A stretch of DNA of 64,000 nt from Pseudomonas wuhanensis (GTDB taxonomy: Bacteria; Pseudomonadota; Gammaproteobacteria; Pseudomonadales; Pseudomonadaceae). Below are positions 1 to 7,725 of the stretch, piece after piece. Each line of letters starts with the position of its first letter. Within the stretch, counting starts at the first letter, position 1. The DNA lies in NCBI RefSeq assembly GCF_030687395.1, contig NZ_CP117430.1:4836001-4900000 (forward strand), read 5' to 3'. Both the position numbers and the translations under genes were made by a program. The notes below the pieces were generated by a model. It had not been told where the DNA came from. It did no database searches and saw only the letters and a list, made by a program, of their open reading frames with translations.

Positions 1-2
1 AC

Positions 3-41
3 GCGGTTGTTCCGTTCGGCACGGCGATGTGGCCTCTGTAA
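3..41 (+). CDS. possible 3' end of an upstream gene cut by the window edge
   Basis: An open frame runs from base 3 to a TAA stop at 39-41 and would encode a hydrophobic tail ending in FGTAMWPL. It is followed directly by a terminator-like hairpin, which suits the end of a transcription unit. Only about a dozen codons are visible, so the product cannot be named and the call may be chance. Confidence 0.25.
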   Translation, partial: AVVPFGTAMWPL

Positions 42-49
42 GACATCCC

Positions 50-86
50 GGCAGGCATGATCCGGCCGGTCGTGCCTGCCCCTTTC
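50..86 (+). terminator. terminator-like hairpin upstream of the first complete gene
   Basis: GGCAGGCATGA (50-60) pairs with TCGTGCCTGCC (70-80) through an 11-bp stem with one G-T wobble and a 9-base loop, followed by a pyrimidine-rich run. It probably ends the transcript entering from the left. The gene at 109 starts 23 bases after it, so an attenuator role is also possible. Confidence 0.5.
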
Positions 87-108
87 TCGGTTTGTCAGGG
101 AGGACTAC

Positions 109-1074
109 ATGGATAAGCAACGCGCCATCTCGCATTTCCTTTACTACCTCGAACATCACCCTGCCGTTGCCGGTATCAACCCGGCGAAGGTCTTGCTCGG
201 CCACACCGCTGATTACGAGGCACTGACCGGCGCCATCGCCGAACAGGCCGGAAACAGCCCAAGGTTCAACTTCAGCGCGATGCGTCTGGACCTCGAGCCC
301 ACCGAATTGCTGGCCCAGGCGATTACCGACAGCGATCTGTACATTTTCTTTTACGACTCTTCCACCTTGCCCAACCCGCGTCCCGACGGCCCGGAGTTTG
401 TTCGCGCACTGCAAGCCGTGATGGCGGAAAACTGGAAGAAGTCATTGCTGTTCAAGGATTACGGCGATTACTTCTACGACACCTTCAGTGTCACCCCGCA
501 GCGAATTGCCGGGTTGAACAGCCACTTGATCCAGCGCATGTCCCACGCCACCACCCTGAGCTTCAAAGATGATCATGGGTCGTGGTTCGAAGCACCTTTG
601 AGCAGTATCAAGAAGTGGACCGACATCAACGGTATCGGCAACTTCGACCTGGCGCCCGGCGAGATCGCCACTCATAGCGAGGCCATTAATGGGCGGGTGA
701 AGTTTATGGGGACTTTCCTCAGTACGATTCCATTTGCCCGCAAGTACGGCGTGTTGGCATCACCGTTGGAGTTGTGGATCGAAAACTCGACCATCAGCAA
801 AATCGCCACCGATGTGCCGGGACTGGAACATGACTTCAACAAGTACCTGGACGCCAATCCATCCAATCGGCGAATCGAGGAGTTGGGGATCGGCACCAAC
901 GAAGGCGTGAAAGATTTGTATGCGCGCAATGCCGGGTTCGAGGAACGCCATTGCGGCTTGCACCTTGGCCTGGGTGGTGGCGCCAAGGGTAGTCATCATT
1001 TGGACCTGATCTTCTCCAGTGGCGTGTTGGCGCTGGATGATGACCCGCTGTTTGATGGGCGGTTTGTGTTTTAA
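109..1074 (+). CDS. M29/NicX-like leucyl aminopeptidase family protein
   Basis: A 321-residue protein whose C-terminal part (about residues 275-321) carries the His-rich signature of the M29 aminopeptidase / 2,5-dihydroxypyridine dioxygenase (NicX) superfamily: ERHCGLHLGLGGG followed by SHHLDLIFSSG, with His and Asp residues placed to bind a metal. Members are often annotated leucyl aminopeptidase, but this superfamily includes a ring-cleaving dioxygenase, so the reaction cannot be fixed here. A good ribosome-binding site (GGGAGG) lies just before the ATG. No signal peptide or membrane segment is seen, so it is probably cytosolic. No pathway partner lies inside the window; the gene downstream is convergent. 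Confidence 0.55.
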   Translation: MDKQRAISHFLYYLEHHPAVAGINPAKVLLGHTADYEALTGAIAEQAGNSPRFNFSAMRLDLEPTELLAQAITDSDLYIFFYDSSTLPNPRPDGPEFVRALQAVMAENWKKSLLFKDYGDYFYDTFSVTPQRIAGLNSHLIQRMSHATTLSFKDDHGSWFEAPLSSIKKWTDINGIGNFDLAPGEIATHSEAINGRVKFMGTFLSTIPFARKYGVLASPLELWIENSTISKIATDVPGLEHDFNKYLDANPSNRRIEELGIGTNEGVKDLYARNAGFEERHCGLHLGLGGGAKGSHHLDLIFSSGVLALDDDPLFDGRFVF

Positions 1075-1085
1075 CCGAAAAGCTG

Positions 1086-1190
1086 ATCGTTCCCACGCTC
1101 TGCGTGGGAATGCATCAATGGACGCTCTGCGTCCGCGGTTGGGACGCAGAGCGTCCCGGGCTGCATTCCCACGCGGAGCGTGGGAACGAT
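1086..1190. repeat. long imperfect palindromic repeat (CCCACGCTCTGCGTGGG type)
   Basis: The outer arms ATCGTTCCCACGCT and AGCGTGGGAACGAT pair across the whole element. Each end also carries its own small palindrome (CCACGCTCTGCGTGG on the left, CCCACGCGGAGCGTGGG on the right), and a central GACGC..GCGTC pair adds a third. It fills the space between the M29-like gene and rluB. It is a different sequence family from the REPs in the rest of the window. Confidence 0.8.
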
Positions 1191-1200
1191 TAATCAGACA

Positions 1201-1232
1201 AAAAAACGCCATCCCGAGGGATGGCGTTTTTC
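1201..1232 (-). terminator. rho-independent terminator of rluB
   Basis: AAAAACGCCATCCC and GGGATGGCGTTTTT form a near-perfect stem with a 3-base loop and a T-run on either strand. It lies 17 bases beyond the rluB stop on the minus strand and could also stop transcription arriving from the plus-strand gene at 109. Confidence 0.85.
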
Positions 1233-1248
1233 ATGCAGCGCTTACCGA

Positions 1249-2517
1249 TTACTCAGGCTTGCGACGACCGAAGCCCGGACGCTGGCCGGAACCGGCTGGC
1301 GCGCCACGACGTTTGCCCGATGGCGCATCACGGTCGACCAGCACGATGCCTGGGCGTTTCTTCGGCGCCGGCTTGGCCGGGCGCTTGGTGTCGGCCGGGC
1401 GGTCTGCCACGGGCGTACCACGACCGGCAGGCGCGCCGCGATCGCTACGACCACCGGATGGAGCGCCACGACCTTCGCCACGCTCAGTGCGACCGTTGGC
1501 CGGACGTGGCGTGCGTGGGCCGCGCTCGCCGTCCTGACGTGGCGCCGGCTTGCGGGCCGGGCGTTCGCCTTCGATCTGTGGCTCGCGGGAATCACGCGGA
1601 GCAACAGCTGTCTGGCCACCGGCTGCTGGACGCAACGTACGCACGCGCTCGGTCTTGCCCATCGGACGCGACGATTTACGCTGCATGCGATCGAGCTTGT
1701 CTTTGCTCTTGGCGTTCATTTGCGGCATCGCCACCGGCGTCAGGCCGACTTCAGCACTGAGAATGTCGACTTCGTACTGGCTCATTTCACGCCAGCGGCC
1801 CATCGGCAGGTCGGAGTTGAGGAACACCGGACCGAAACGCACGCGCTTCAGGCGGCTGACCACCAGGCCCTGGGATTCCCACAGACGACGGACTTCGCGG
1901 TTACGACCTTCCATCACCACGCAGTGGTACCAGTGGTTGAAACCTTCACCACCTGGAGCCTGTTTGATGTCGGTGAACTTGGCCGGGCCATCTTCGAGCA
2001 CCACGCCTGCTTTCAGGCGTTCAATCATCTCGTCGTCGACTTCGCCACGTACACGTACCGCGTATTCACGGTCCATTTCGTAGGAGGGGTGCATCAGGCG
2101 GTTGGCCAACTCACCGTCGGTGGTGAACATCAGCAAACCGGTGGTGTTGATGTCCAGACGACCGATGTTGATCCAGCGACCTTCTTTCGGGCGCGGCATC
2201 TTGTCGAACACGGTCGGACGACCTTCAGGGTCGTTACGGGTGCAGATTTCACCGTCGGGTTTGTTGTACATGATCACGCGGCGTACCGACTCGGCGGCTT
2301 CTTCGCGCTTGATCACCCGGCCATCGATGGTGATGGCGTCATGCAGGTCGACGCGCTGGCCGAGGGTGGCGTCTTTGCCATTGACCTTGATGCGGCCGTG
2401 GCTGATCCAGGCTTCTACGTCACGGCGCGAGCCGACGCCGATACGGGCGAGGACTTTCTGCAGCTTTTCGCCTGCGGGGCCGATTTCCTGGTCGTCTTTC
2501 TGGTCGTTGATACTCAT
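1249..2517 (-). CDS. rluB: 23S rRNA pseudouridine synthase RluB with long basic tail
   Basis: 422 residues. An S4 RNA-binding domain (about 15-75; EKLQKVLARIGVGSRRDVEA) precedes a RsuA/RluB-type catalytic domain (about 80-260) that contains GRLDINTTGLLMFTTDGELA, where D is the catalytic aspartate, and the late motif EGRNREVRRLWES. RluB isomerises U2605 of 23S rRNA in E. coli. Residues from about 270 to the end form a disordered Arg/Pro/Gly-rich tail (RGAPSGGRSDRGAPAGRG and similar), longer than in E. coli and probably an RNA-binding extension. The ATG is preceded by GGGAGGTG. It lies downstream of scpAB on the same strand but is separated by a 350-bp gap with a REP. Confidence 0.93.
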   Translation of the reverse strand: MSINDQKDDQEIGPAGEKLQKVLARIGVGSRRDVEAWISHGRIKVNGKDATLGQRVDLHDAITIDGRVIKREEAAESVRRVIMYNKPDGEICTRNDPEGRPTVFDKMPRPKEGRWINIGRLDINTTGLLMFTTDGELANRLMHPSYEMDREYAVRVRGEVDDEMIERLKAGVVLEDGPAKFTDIKQAPGGEGFNHWYHCVVMEGRNREVRRLWESQGLVVSRLKRVRFGPVFLNSDLPMGRWREMSQYEVDILSAEVGLTPVAMPQMNAKSKDKLDRMQRKSSRPMGKTERVRTLRPAAGGQTAVAPRDSREPQIEGERPARKPAPRQDGERGPRTPRPANGRTERGEGRGAPSGGRSDRGAPAGRGTPVADRPADTKRPAKPAPKKRPGIVLVDRDAPSGKRRGAPAGSGQRPGFGRRKPE

Positions 2518-2867
2518 CTGGGCACCTCCCGGTGTGGTCTGTTCAGGCTTTTGCCTGAAGCGATGTAAATCTGGGTACTTTTTTGAAGCGCTTGGGCGAA
2601 GCGATCGCCGAAGGGTCGCGAATCATACGCTCATGGAGACGTTCGCGCATCAGAGACTAGCGGATCAATGACGACTTACTTGATTTTCCGCCGACCGGTG
2701 GTGCCGAACTCGATCAACCGCAGTTGATACTCCAGTCAATACAACACCCTGTGGGAGCGGGCTTGCCCGCGATAACGGTGGGTCAGCCAGCAATGATGTT
2801 GACTGACACTCCCTCTTCGCGGGCAAGCCCGCTCCCACAGGGATTCCCGTTGCCCGCAGGATTTGGG
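2518..2867. other. 350-bp gene-poor gap between scpB and rluB
   Basis: The gap holds the rluB ribosome-binding site, a REP palindrome (2747-2842) and, on the minus strand at 2676-2732, a short open tail ending in FGTTGRRKIK before TAA that looks more coding-like than its surroundings but has no start. No other gene is evident. The rluB promoter presumably lies between 2518 and 2660. Confidence 0.6.
2747..2842. repeat. REP doublet (GTGGGAGCGGGCTTGC family)
   Basis: CCCTGTGGGAGCGGGCTTGC and its inverted partner GCAAGCCCGCTCCCACAGGG enclose about 55 bases with a GACAC spacer. This is the class A REP of this window, and its intact GCCCG-CT-CCCACA end matches the site used by the insertion sequence at 10622. 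Confidence 0.9.
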
Positions 2868-3872
2868 TCAATCTTCGAACTGGCGACGCTCGGCCTCGAT
2901 TGCTTCTGCCAGAGCCTTGGCTTCGGCTTCTTCGTCGGTCAACTCGGGCTCGGGTTTCGATTGTTCAAGAGCGGCAACGGCGGCCAGGAGTTTTTCACGA
3001 GCTTCGGCGACGCCAAGAATGTCATCTTCCTGTTCCTGTTCTGGTTCTGGTTCTGGTTCTGGTTCGACTTCAGCTTCAGCTTCAGCCTCGACCTGAGGTT
3101 CAACTTCGGCTTCAAGCCCGGGTTGAGCCAATTCCCCTTCGCTCTCGGTCACCGCACCATCGCGCAACAAATCGTCGAAGTCTGTCTTGAGCCCTTCTTC
3201 CATGGTGTCCAGTTCCAGCAACAGTGTGTGGAAACTGGTTTCTTCCTTGGGCTCCTCCGGTTCAGCGCTGGAATCGGCCAGTTCTTGCAACCCGGCCGGC
3301 ACCGGCGCGTCGTCGAAATCGAGGACAGGATCAGGTTCCAGCTCACGCAGCTCGGCGAGCGGCGGCAGGTCGTCGAGGTTTTTCAGGTTGAAGTGATCGA
3401 GAAACGCCTTGGTGGTGGCGAACATCGCGGGTTTGCCGGGTACGTCGCGGTAACCGACGATGCGGATCCACTCACGTTCCAGCAGGGTTTTCACAATGTG
3501 GCTGTTGACTGCCACGCCGCGCACGTCTTCGATCTCGCCCCGGGTGATCGGCTGACGATAGGCAATCAAGGCCATGGTTTCGAGCATGGCGCGGGAATAG
3601 CGTTGCGGCCGCTCTTCCCACAAACGTCCTACCCACGGCGCGAACTTTTCGCGGATCTGCAGGCGATACCCGGAGGCGACTTCCTTCAACTCGAAAGCAC
3701 GACCGTCGCAGGATTTGGCCAGAATTGTCAGCGCTTTCTTGAAAACAGGGGGCTCGGGCCGCTCGCCTTCTTCGAAGAGTTCGAACAGGCGTTCAAGCGA
3801 TTGCGGTTTTCCCGAGGCCAACAGAAAGGCTTCAAGCAGTGGCGCCAGCTCGCGGGGTTCAGTCAGGTTCAT
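2868..3872 (-). CDS. scpB: segregation and condensation protein ScpB with acidic repeat tail
   Basis: 334 residues. The paired winged-helix ScpB core spans about 8-185 (APLLEAFLLASGKPQSLERL and, later, ALIAYRQPITRGEIEDVRGV). ScpB joins ScpA and SMC in the condensin that organises the chromosome. The part after residue about 185 is a highly acidic, low-complexity tail with a run of Glu-Pro and Glu-Gln pairs, encoded by tandem GGTTCT hexamers (about 3040-3066). Many ScpB proteins are close to 200 residues, so this tail is long. It lies 11 bp downstream of scpA and is surely co-transcribed with it. Confidence 0.93.
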   Translation of the reverse strand: MNLTEPRELAPLLEAFLLASGKPQSLERLFELFEEGERPEPPVFKKALTILAKSCDGRAFELKEVASGYRLQIREKFAPWVGRLWEERPQRYSRAMLETMALIAYRQPITRGEIEDVRGVAVNSHIVKTLLEREWIRIVGYRDVPGKPAMFATTKAFLDHFNLKNLDDLPPLAELRELEPDPVLDFDDAPVPAGLQELADSSAEPEEPKEETSFHTLLLELDTMEEGLKTDFDDLLRDGAVTESEGELAQPGLEAEVEPQVEAEAEAEVEPEPEPEPEQEQEDDILGVAEAREKLLAAVAALEQSKPEPELTDEEAEAKALAEAIEAERRQFED

Positions 3873-3883
3873 GATTCAACTCG

Positions 3884-4702
3884 TTATTCGGCTCGGGCCC
3901 GGACATGGATCGCCGCGAACGGCTCATTCTGCACCAGCTCGACCAAGGATTCCTTGACCAGTTCGAGGATCGCCATAAAGGTCACCACCACCCCCAGGCG
4001 CCCTTCTTCAGCGGTGAACAGCTCGACAAACGGCACAAAACCGCCGCCCTTGAGCCGTTCCAGTACATCGCTCATACGCTCACGGGTGGACAGCGCTTCA
4101 CGACTGACCTGGTGGCTTTCGAACATGTCACCACGGCGCAAGACCTCGGCCATGGACATCAGCAACTCTTCCAGACTCACATCCGGCAATAGTTTGCGCG
4201 CCCGGGCTTCCGGGGCATCGAGCTTGGGCACCACCACGTCGCGGCCGACGCGGCTCAGGCCATCGATGCCTTCGGCAGCAGCCTTGAAGCGCTCGTACTC
4301 CTGCAAGCGGCGAATCAGCTCGGCACGAGGATCGTCTTCTTCGTCTTCGATCGTTTCGGCACGGGGCAACAGCATCCGCGACTTGATCTCGGCGAGCATC
4401 GCGGCCATCACCAGGTACTCGGCGGCCAGCTCCAGGCGCACCGACTGCATCAACTCGACGTACCCCATGTACTGACGGGTGATTTCCGCCACCGGGATGT
4501 CGAGGATGTTGATGTTCTGTTTGCGGATCAGGTACAGCAGCAAGTCGAGCGGGCCTTCGAAAGCTTCAAGAAAGACCTCGAGCGCATCCGGTGGAATGTA
4601 CAAGTCCAGCGGCATTTCCATGACCGCCTGGCCATAGACCATGGCGAAAGGCAGTTCTTGCTGGGCGCCGGCCTGGCTGTCGACGGGTTCTACTGCAGAC
4701 AT
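3884..4702 (-). CDS. scpA: segregation and condensation protein ScpA
   Basis: 272 residues, the kleisin subunit of SMC-ScpAB. The family hallmark FEGPLDLLLYLIRKQNINIL (about residues 48-67) is followed by the ITRQYMGYVELM segment and a central acidic linker (EDEEDD). A C-terminal winged helix (about 205-270) binds SMC. The first 30 residues are variable. Its start abuts the stop of yciO with no gap, so it is translated within the rnm-yciO-scpA-scpB run. Confidence 0.93.
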   Translation of the reverse strand: MSAVEPVDSQAGAQQELPFAMVYGQAVMEMPLDLYIPPDALEVFLEAFEGPLDLLLYLIRKQNINILDIPVAEITRQYMGYVELMQSVRLELAAEYLVMAAMLAEIKSRMLLPRAETIEDEEDDPRAELIRRLQEYERFKAAAEGIDGLSRVGRDVVVPKLDAPEARARKLLPDVSLEELLMSMAEVLRRGDMFESHQVSREALSTRERMSDVLERLKGGGFVPFVELFTAEEGRLGVVVTFMAILELVKESLVELVQNEPFAAIHVRARAE

Positions 4703-5332
4703 CTAGGCCTCGGCCATGAAAGGCGCAGGGTCGCCGCAACCGACGCGGATGACTTCCGGCTCGCCGTCGGCGAGGCTGATCACGGTGGACGCCTTGATCC
4801 CGCCGAAACCGCCGTCGATGATCAGGTCCACCTGATGCTCGAGCAACTGGCGCATTTCGTAAGGATCGCTCAACGGGTCGGTGTCGCCGGGCATGATCAG
4901 AGTCACGCTCATCAGCGGCTCGCCAAGCTCTTCCAGCAATGCCAGGGCAATCGGATGGCTCGGCACACGCAGGCCGATGGTGCGTTTTTTCGGGTGCAGC
5001 AACAGCCGCGGGACTTCGCGGGTGGCGTTGAGAATGAAGGTGTAAGGCCCCGGCAAGTGAGCCTTGAGCACCCGGAAGGTGCCGGTATCGATCTTGGCAA
5101 ACAGCCCCAACTGCGACAGGTCGCTGCAAATCAGCGCGAAGTTGTGCTTTTCATCCAGCTGACGCAGCCGGCGCACGCGCTCCACGGCATTTTTGTCGCC
5201 GATCTGGCAACCAATGGCGTAGGAAGAGTCTGTGGGATAAATCACCACCCCGCCGTTGCGGATGATCTCGACAGCCTGTTTGATCAGGCGCGGTTGCGGG
5301 TTTTCCGGATGAATCTGGAAAAATTGACTCAC
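4703..5332 (-). CDS. yciO: YciO-type Sua5/YrdC family protein
   Basis: 209 residues from a GTG start chosen because VSQFFQIHPENPQPRLIKQA aligns with the N terminus of E. coli YciO and is preceded by AGGTAGAGA; the longer open frame upstream lacks a ribosome-binding site and overlaps rnm. The YrdC fold is shown by GGVVIYPTDSSYAIGC (nucleotide and threonine pocket), a KHNFALICSDLSQL segment and TIGLRVPSHPIALALLEEL. YrdC/Sua5 relatives make threonylcarbamoyl-AMP for tRNA t6A, but the role of YciO is less certain. It starts 13 bp after the rnm stop. Confidence 0.88.
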   Translation of the reverse strand: MSQFFQIHPENPQPRLIKQAVEIIRNGGVVIYPTDSSYAIGCQIGDKNAVERVRRLRQLDEKHNFALICSDLSQLGLFAKIDTGTFRVLKAHLPGPYTFILNATREVPRLLLHPKKRTIGLRVPSHPIALALLEELGEPLMSVTLIMPGDTDPLSDPYEMRQLLEHQVDLIIDGGFGGIKASTVISLADGEPEVIRVGCGDPAPFMAEA

Positions 5333-5345
5333 ATTCTCTACCTGT

Positions 5346-6209
5346 TCAGACGGCGGTAATAATTGGGTCATGTTTGAATCGACACCACAGTGGTGGCAGA
5401 TCCTCCGGGAGCGGGCGGTATTCACCGATCTCGGACCAGCCTCCAGGGCCATGAAAATCACTGCCGGCGCTGACCAGCAGACCAAACTCGCGGGCTAGAA
5501 TCGCCAGGCTGCCCACCTGCTCGGCGGGTTGATGGCCATTGACCACTTCTATCGCGTGGCCCCCTGCTTGAATATAGTCGGCAATCAGGCGACGACGCTT
5601 GCTACGAGTGAAATCGTAGTGCCAGGGATGCGCCAGGCTGATCCAGGCACCCGCGGCGCGCAGGGTTTCGACGGTGTCTTCCAGAGTCGGCCAGTGTTGT
5701 TTGACGTCCCCCAGTTTGCCGGCGCCCAGCCATTTGCGGAACGCTTCGGCGCGATCCTTGACGAAACCTTCGCGCACCATCCAGTCGGCGAAGTGCGGAC
5801 GGGCCGGCGCATTACCGCTGTCGCCCAACTCCTGTTGAATGGCCCGGGCGCCATCGAGCGCCCCCGGCATGCCTTTCAACGCCAACTTGCGGCTTATTTC
5901 TTCGGACCGTAGCCAGCGGCCATCGTGCAATTTTGCGATGGCCTCGACCAACGGCGCCGCATTGACGTCGAAACCGTAGCCCAGCACGTGAATGGTTGCC
6001 CCGCCCCAGGTGCAGGACAATTCGACGCCATTAACCAGTTGCATCCCCAGCGCCGTCGCGGCGCTACGGGCCTCGTCGAGGCCTTCAAGGGTGTCATGAT
6101 CGGTCAAGGCCAGGACTCGCACGCCTTTCTCGAACGCACGCGCAACCAGTGCCGCAGGCGCCAGGGCGCCATCGGAAGCCGTGCTATGGCAGTGCAAATC
6201 AACATTCAC
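5346..6209 (-). CDS. rnm: PHP-domain phosphatase/exonuclease (Rnm, YciV/TrpH)
   Basis: 287 residues beginning MNVDLHCHSTASDGALAP, with metal-binding His residues in HCHS, the TDHDTLEG motif, GVELSC, and late motifs SLAHPWHYD and SAGSDFHGPG. All are expected of a trinuclear-metal PHP enzyme. E. coli YciV/Rnm is a 5'-3' exonuclease that matures 5S and other rRNAs, and relatives dephosphorylate 3',5'-nucleoside bisphosphates. It leads the rnm-yciO-scpA-scpB run and is transcribed divergently from yciB across an 87-bp gap. Confidence 0.9.
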   Translation of the reverse strand: MNVDLHCHSTASDGALAPAALVARAFEKGVRVLALTDHDTLEGLDEARSAATALGMQLVNGVELSCTWGGATIHVLGYGFDVNAAPLVEAIAKLHDGRWLRSEEISRKLALKGMPGALDGARAIQQELGDSGNAPARPHFADWMVREGFVKDRAEAFRKWLGAGKLGDVKQHWPTLEDTVETLRAAGAWISLAHPWHYDFTRSKRRRLIADYIQAGGHAIEVVNGHQPAEQVGSLAILAREFGLLVSAGSDFHGPGGWSEIGEYRPLPEDLPPLWCRFKHDPIITAV

Positions 6210-6296
6210 AGGACTGTGTCACCTCAAATCAGCTGACGCTATCGCGCGTCAATATGTTTGTTATTATGCCGCCACATCCTGCTTCTGGCTGCCACT

Positions 6297-6893
6297 GTGA
6301 AACAATTCATCGACTTCATCCCGCTTCTGCTGTTTTTCATCGTCTTCAAAATCGATCCACGTGTCGTCGACATCGGCGGTTATCAACTGTCTGTCGGTGG
6401 TATCTACAGCGCCACCGCAGTGCTGATCCTCAGCTCCCTGGTGGTCTACGGCACGCTGTTCATCAAGCAGCGCAAGCTGGAGAAGAGCCAGTGGCTGACC
6501 CTCATCGCCTGCCTGGTCTTCGGTAGCCTGACCCTGGCGTTCCACAGCGAGACCTTCCTGAAATGGAAAGCGCCGGTGGTCAACTGGCTGTTCGCCCTCG
6601 GGTTCATCGGCAGCCACTTCATCGGTGATCAACTGCTGATCAAACGCATCATGGGCCACGCACTGACGCTGCCGGAGCCGGTCTGGACCCGTCTGAACAT
6701 CGCCTGGATCGGCTTTTTCCTGTTTTGCGGCGCCGCCAACCTGTTCGTTGCGTTCACGTTCCAGAGCTACTGGGTCGACTTCAAAGTCTTCGGTAGCCTG
6801 GGCATGACGTTGCTGTTCCTGGTCGCCCAGGGCATTTACTTGTCCCGCCACCTGCACGATGCCGATACCACAACGCCAAAAACCGAGGACTGA
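6297..6893 (+). CDS. yciB: inner-membrane septation protein YciB family
   Basis: 198 residues from a GTG start; the N terminus [20 protein letters not shown] matches the family start, so the 13 extra codons upstream are excluded. Five or six hydrophobic segments fill the chain ([20 protein letters not shown] in the middle). YciB (IspZ, intracellular septation protein A) is an inner-membrane protein linked to cell-envelope synthesis and division. Its stop is one base from the yciI start, so the two are an operon, as in E. coli and P. aeruginosa. Confidence 0.9.
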   Translation: MKQFIDFIPLLLFFIVFKIDPRVVDIGGYQLSVGGIYSATAVLILSSLVVYGTLFIKQRKLEKSQWLTLIACLVFGSLTLAFHSETFLKWKAPVVNWLFALGFIGSHFIGDQLLIKRIMGHALTLPEPVWTRLNIAWIGFFLFCGAANLFVAFTFQSYWVDFKVFGSLGMTLLFLVAQGIYLSRHLHDADTTTPKTED

Positions 6894-6894
6894 C

Positions 6895-7194
6895 ATGCTT
6901 TACGCAATCATTGCCACAGACGTCGCCAACTCCCTGGAAGCCCGCCTGGCCGCACGGCCTGCGCACCTTGAGCGCCTGCAAGTGCTCAAAGGCGAAGGTC
7001 GTATCGTATTGGCCGGTCCGCACCCGGCGGTCGACAGCAATGATCCGGGCGCGGCGGGTTTCACCGGCAGCCTGATCGTCGCTGAGTTCGATTCGCTGAG
7101 CGCCGCACAGGCCTGGGCCGATGCTGACCCGTATATTGCCGCAGGCGTCTACGCCAACGTTTTGGTCAAGCCGTTCAAGCAAGTCCTGCCATAA
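6895..7194 (+). CDS. yciI: YciI-like protein
   Basis: 99 residues: [20 protein letters not shown], then RPAHLERLQ with the conserved His, [11 protein letters not shown], and the [20 protein letters not shown] ending of the dimeric ferredoxin-like YciI/YCII fold. Its biochemical role is unknown; the conserved His-Asp pair suggests an enzyme. It is translationally coupled to yciB and followed by a strong terminator. Confidence 0.88.
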   Translation: MLYAIIATDVANSLEARLAARPAHLERLQVLKGEGRIVLAGPHPAVDSNDPGAAGFTGSLIVAEFDSLSAAQAWADADPYIAAGVYANVLVKPFKQVLP

Positions 7195-7203
7195 AGCCCT
7201 CCC

Positions 7204-7236
7204 GCGCGATGAGCCTTGTCGGTTCATCGCGCTTTC
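7204..7236 (+). terminator. terminator after yciI
   Basis: GCGCGATGAGCC pairs with GGTTCATCGCGC (12 bp, one G-T) around a 5-base loop, followed by TTTC. It starts 10 bases after the yciI stop and separates yciBI from the cpx module. Confidence 0.75.
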
Positions 7237-7304
7237 AATCGCTCATTATTCTTGTTTACCGGCCGACAACCTGCCCAGTACTCGTATTGGAATCAGGAGT
7301 TGCG

Positions 7305-7718
7305 ATGCGCAAAGGTCCGTTGTGTCTGATGTTGGTGACGTTGTCGATCATGGCGCCCGCCCATGGTGAAGAGAGCGCCAATGGCGGTAGTTCGACGCCG
7401 CTGTCCTTGAGCGCCGGCGGCCAGATCACCGAGTTGCAGCAGCGCTTGAAGGCAAGCGAACAGCAACGAGAAGAACTGAGCAAACAACTGCAAAATACCG
7501 ATAGCGAACGTGAAAGCGCTCAGCTGAGCCGGTTGCGCCAGGAGAATCAGCGCCTCAAGCTGCAACTCAAGGAGGCTCAGGCCAGCAGCTCGCTGCCACG
7601 CCTGCTGACAGATCAGCAGCAATGGTTCGTTATCGGTGCCGCAGTAGCGCTATTGGCCTTGCTCTGCGGTATCTTCGCCAGTGGTGCAACCAGAAAACGT
7701 CGGCAATGGCTAAATTGA
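7305..7718 (+). CDS. small periplasmic coiled-coil protein with C-terminal membrane anchor
   Basis: 137 residues from the ATG after CAGGAG; the longer open frame has no ribosome-binding site and the chosen start gives a proper signal peptide (MRKGPLCLMLVTLSIMAPAHG). Residues about 45-100 form a Glu/Gln/Leu-rich coiled coil (LRQENQRLKLQLKEAQ), then a transmembrane helix (about 110-130) and a basic tail RKRRQWLN. The layout recalls the TIGR04211 / YgiM-type family without its SH3 domain, though I am not certain. It ends 7 bp before cpxR and is probably in that operon. Confidence 0.7.
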   Translation: MRKGPLCLMLVTLSIMAPAHGEESANGGSSTPLSLSAGGQITELQQRLKASEQQREELSKQLQNTDSERESAQLSRLRQENQRLKLQLKEAQASSSLPRLLTDQQQWFVIGAAVALLALLCGIFASGATRKRRQWLN

Positions 7719-7725
7719 GTGAGTG

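Noticed and set aside
1180-2568. A 462-codon plus-strand frame opposite rluB
   Set aside because: Antisense of rluB; starts inside the palindromic repeat and terminator.
2724-4475. A 583-codon plus-strand frame opposite scpA and scpB
   Set aside because: It begins in a REP and crosses two genuine genes; the Phe/Trp-rich run is the complement of the ScpB acidic repeat.
4703-5485. Longer 260-codon form of YciO starting at 5485
   Set aside because: The extra N terminus overlaps the rnm gene, has no ribosome-binding site and is not like the YciO family; the GTG at 5332 fits alignment and spacing.
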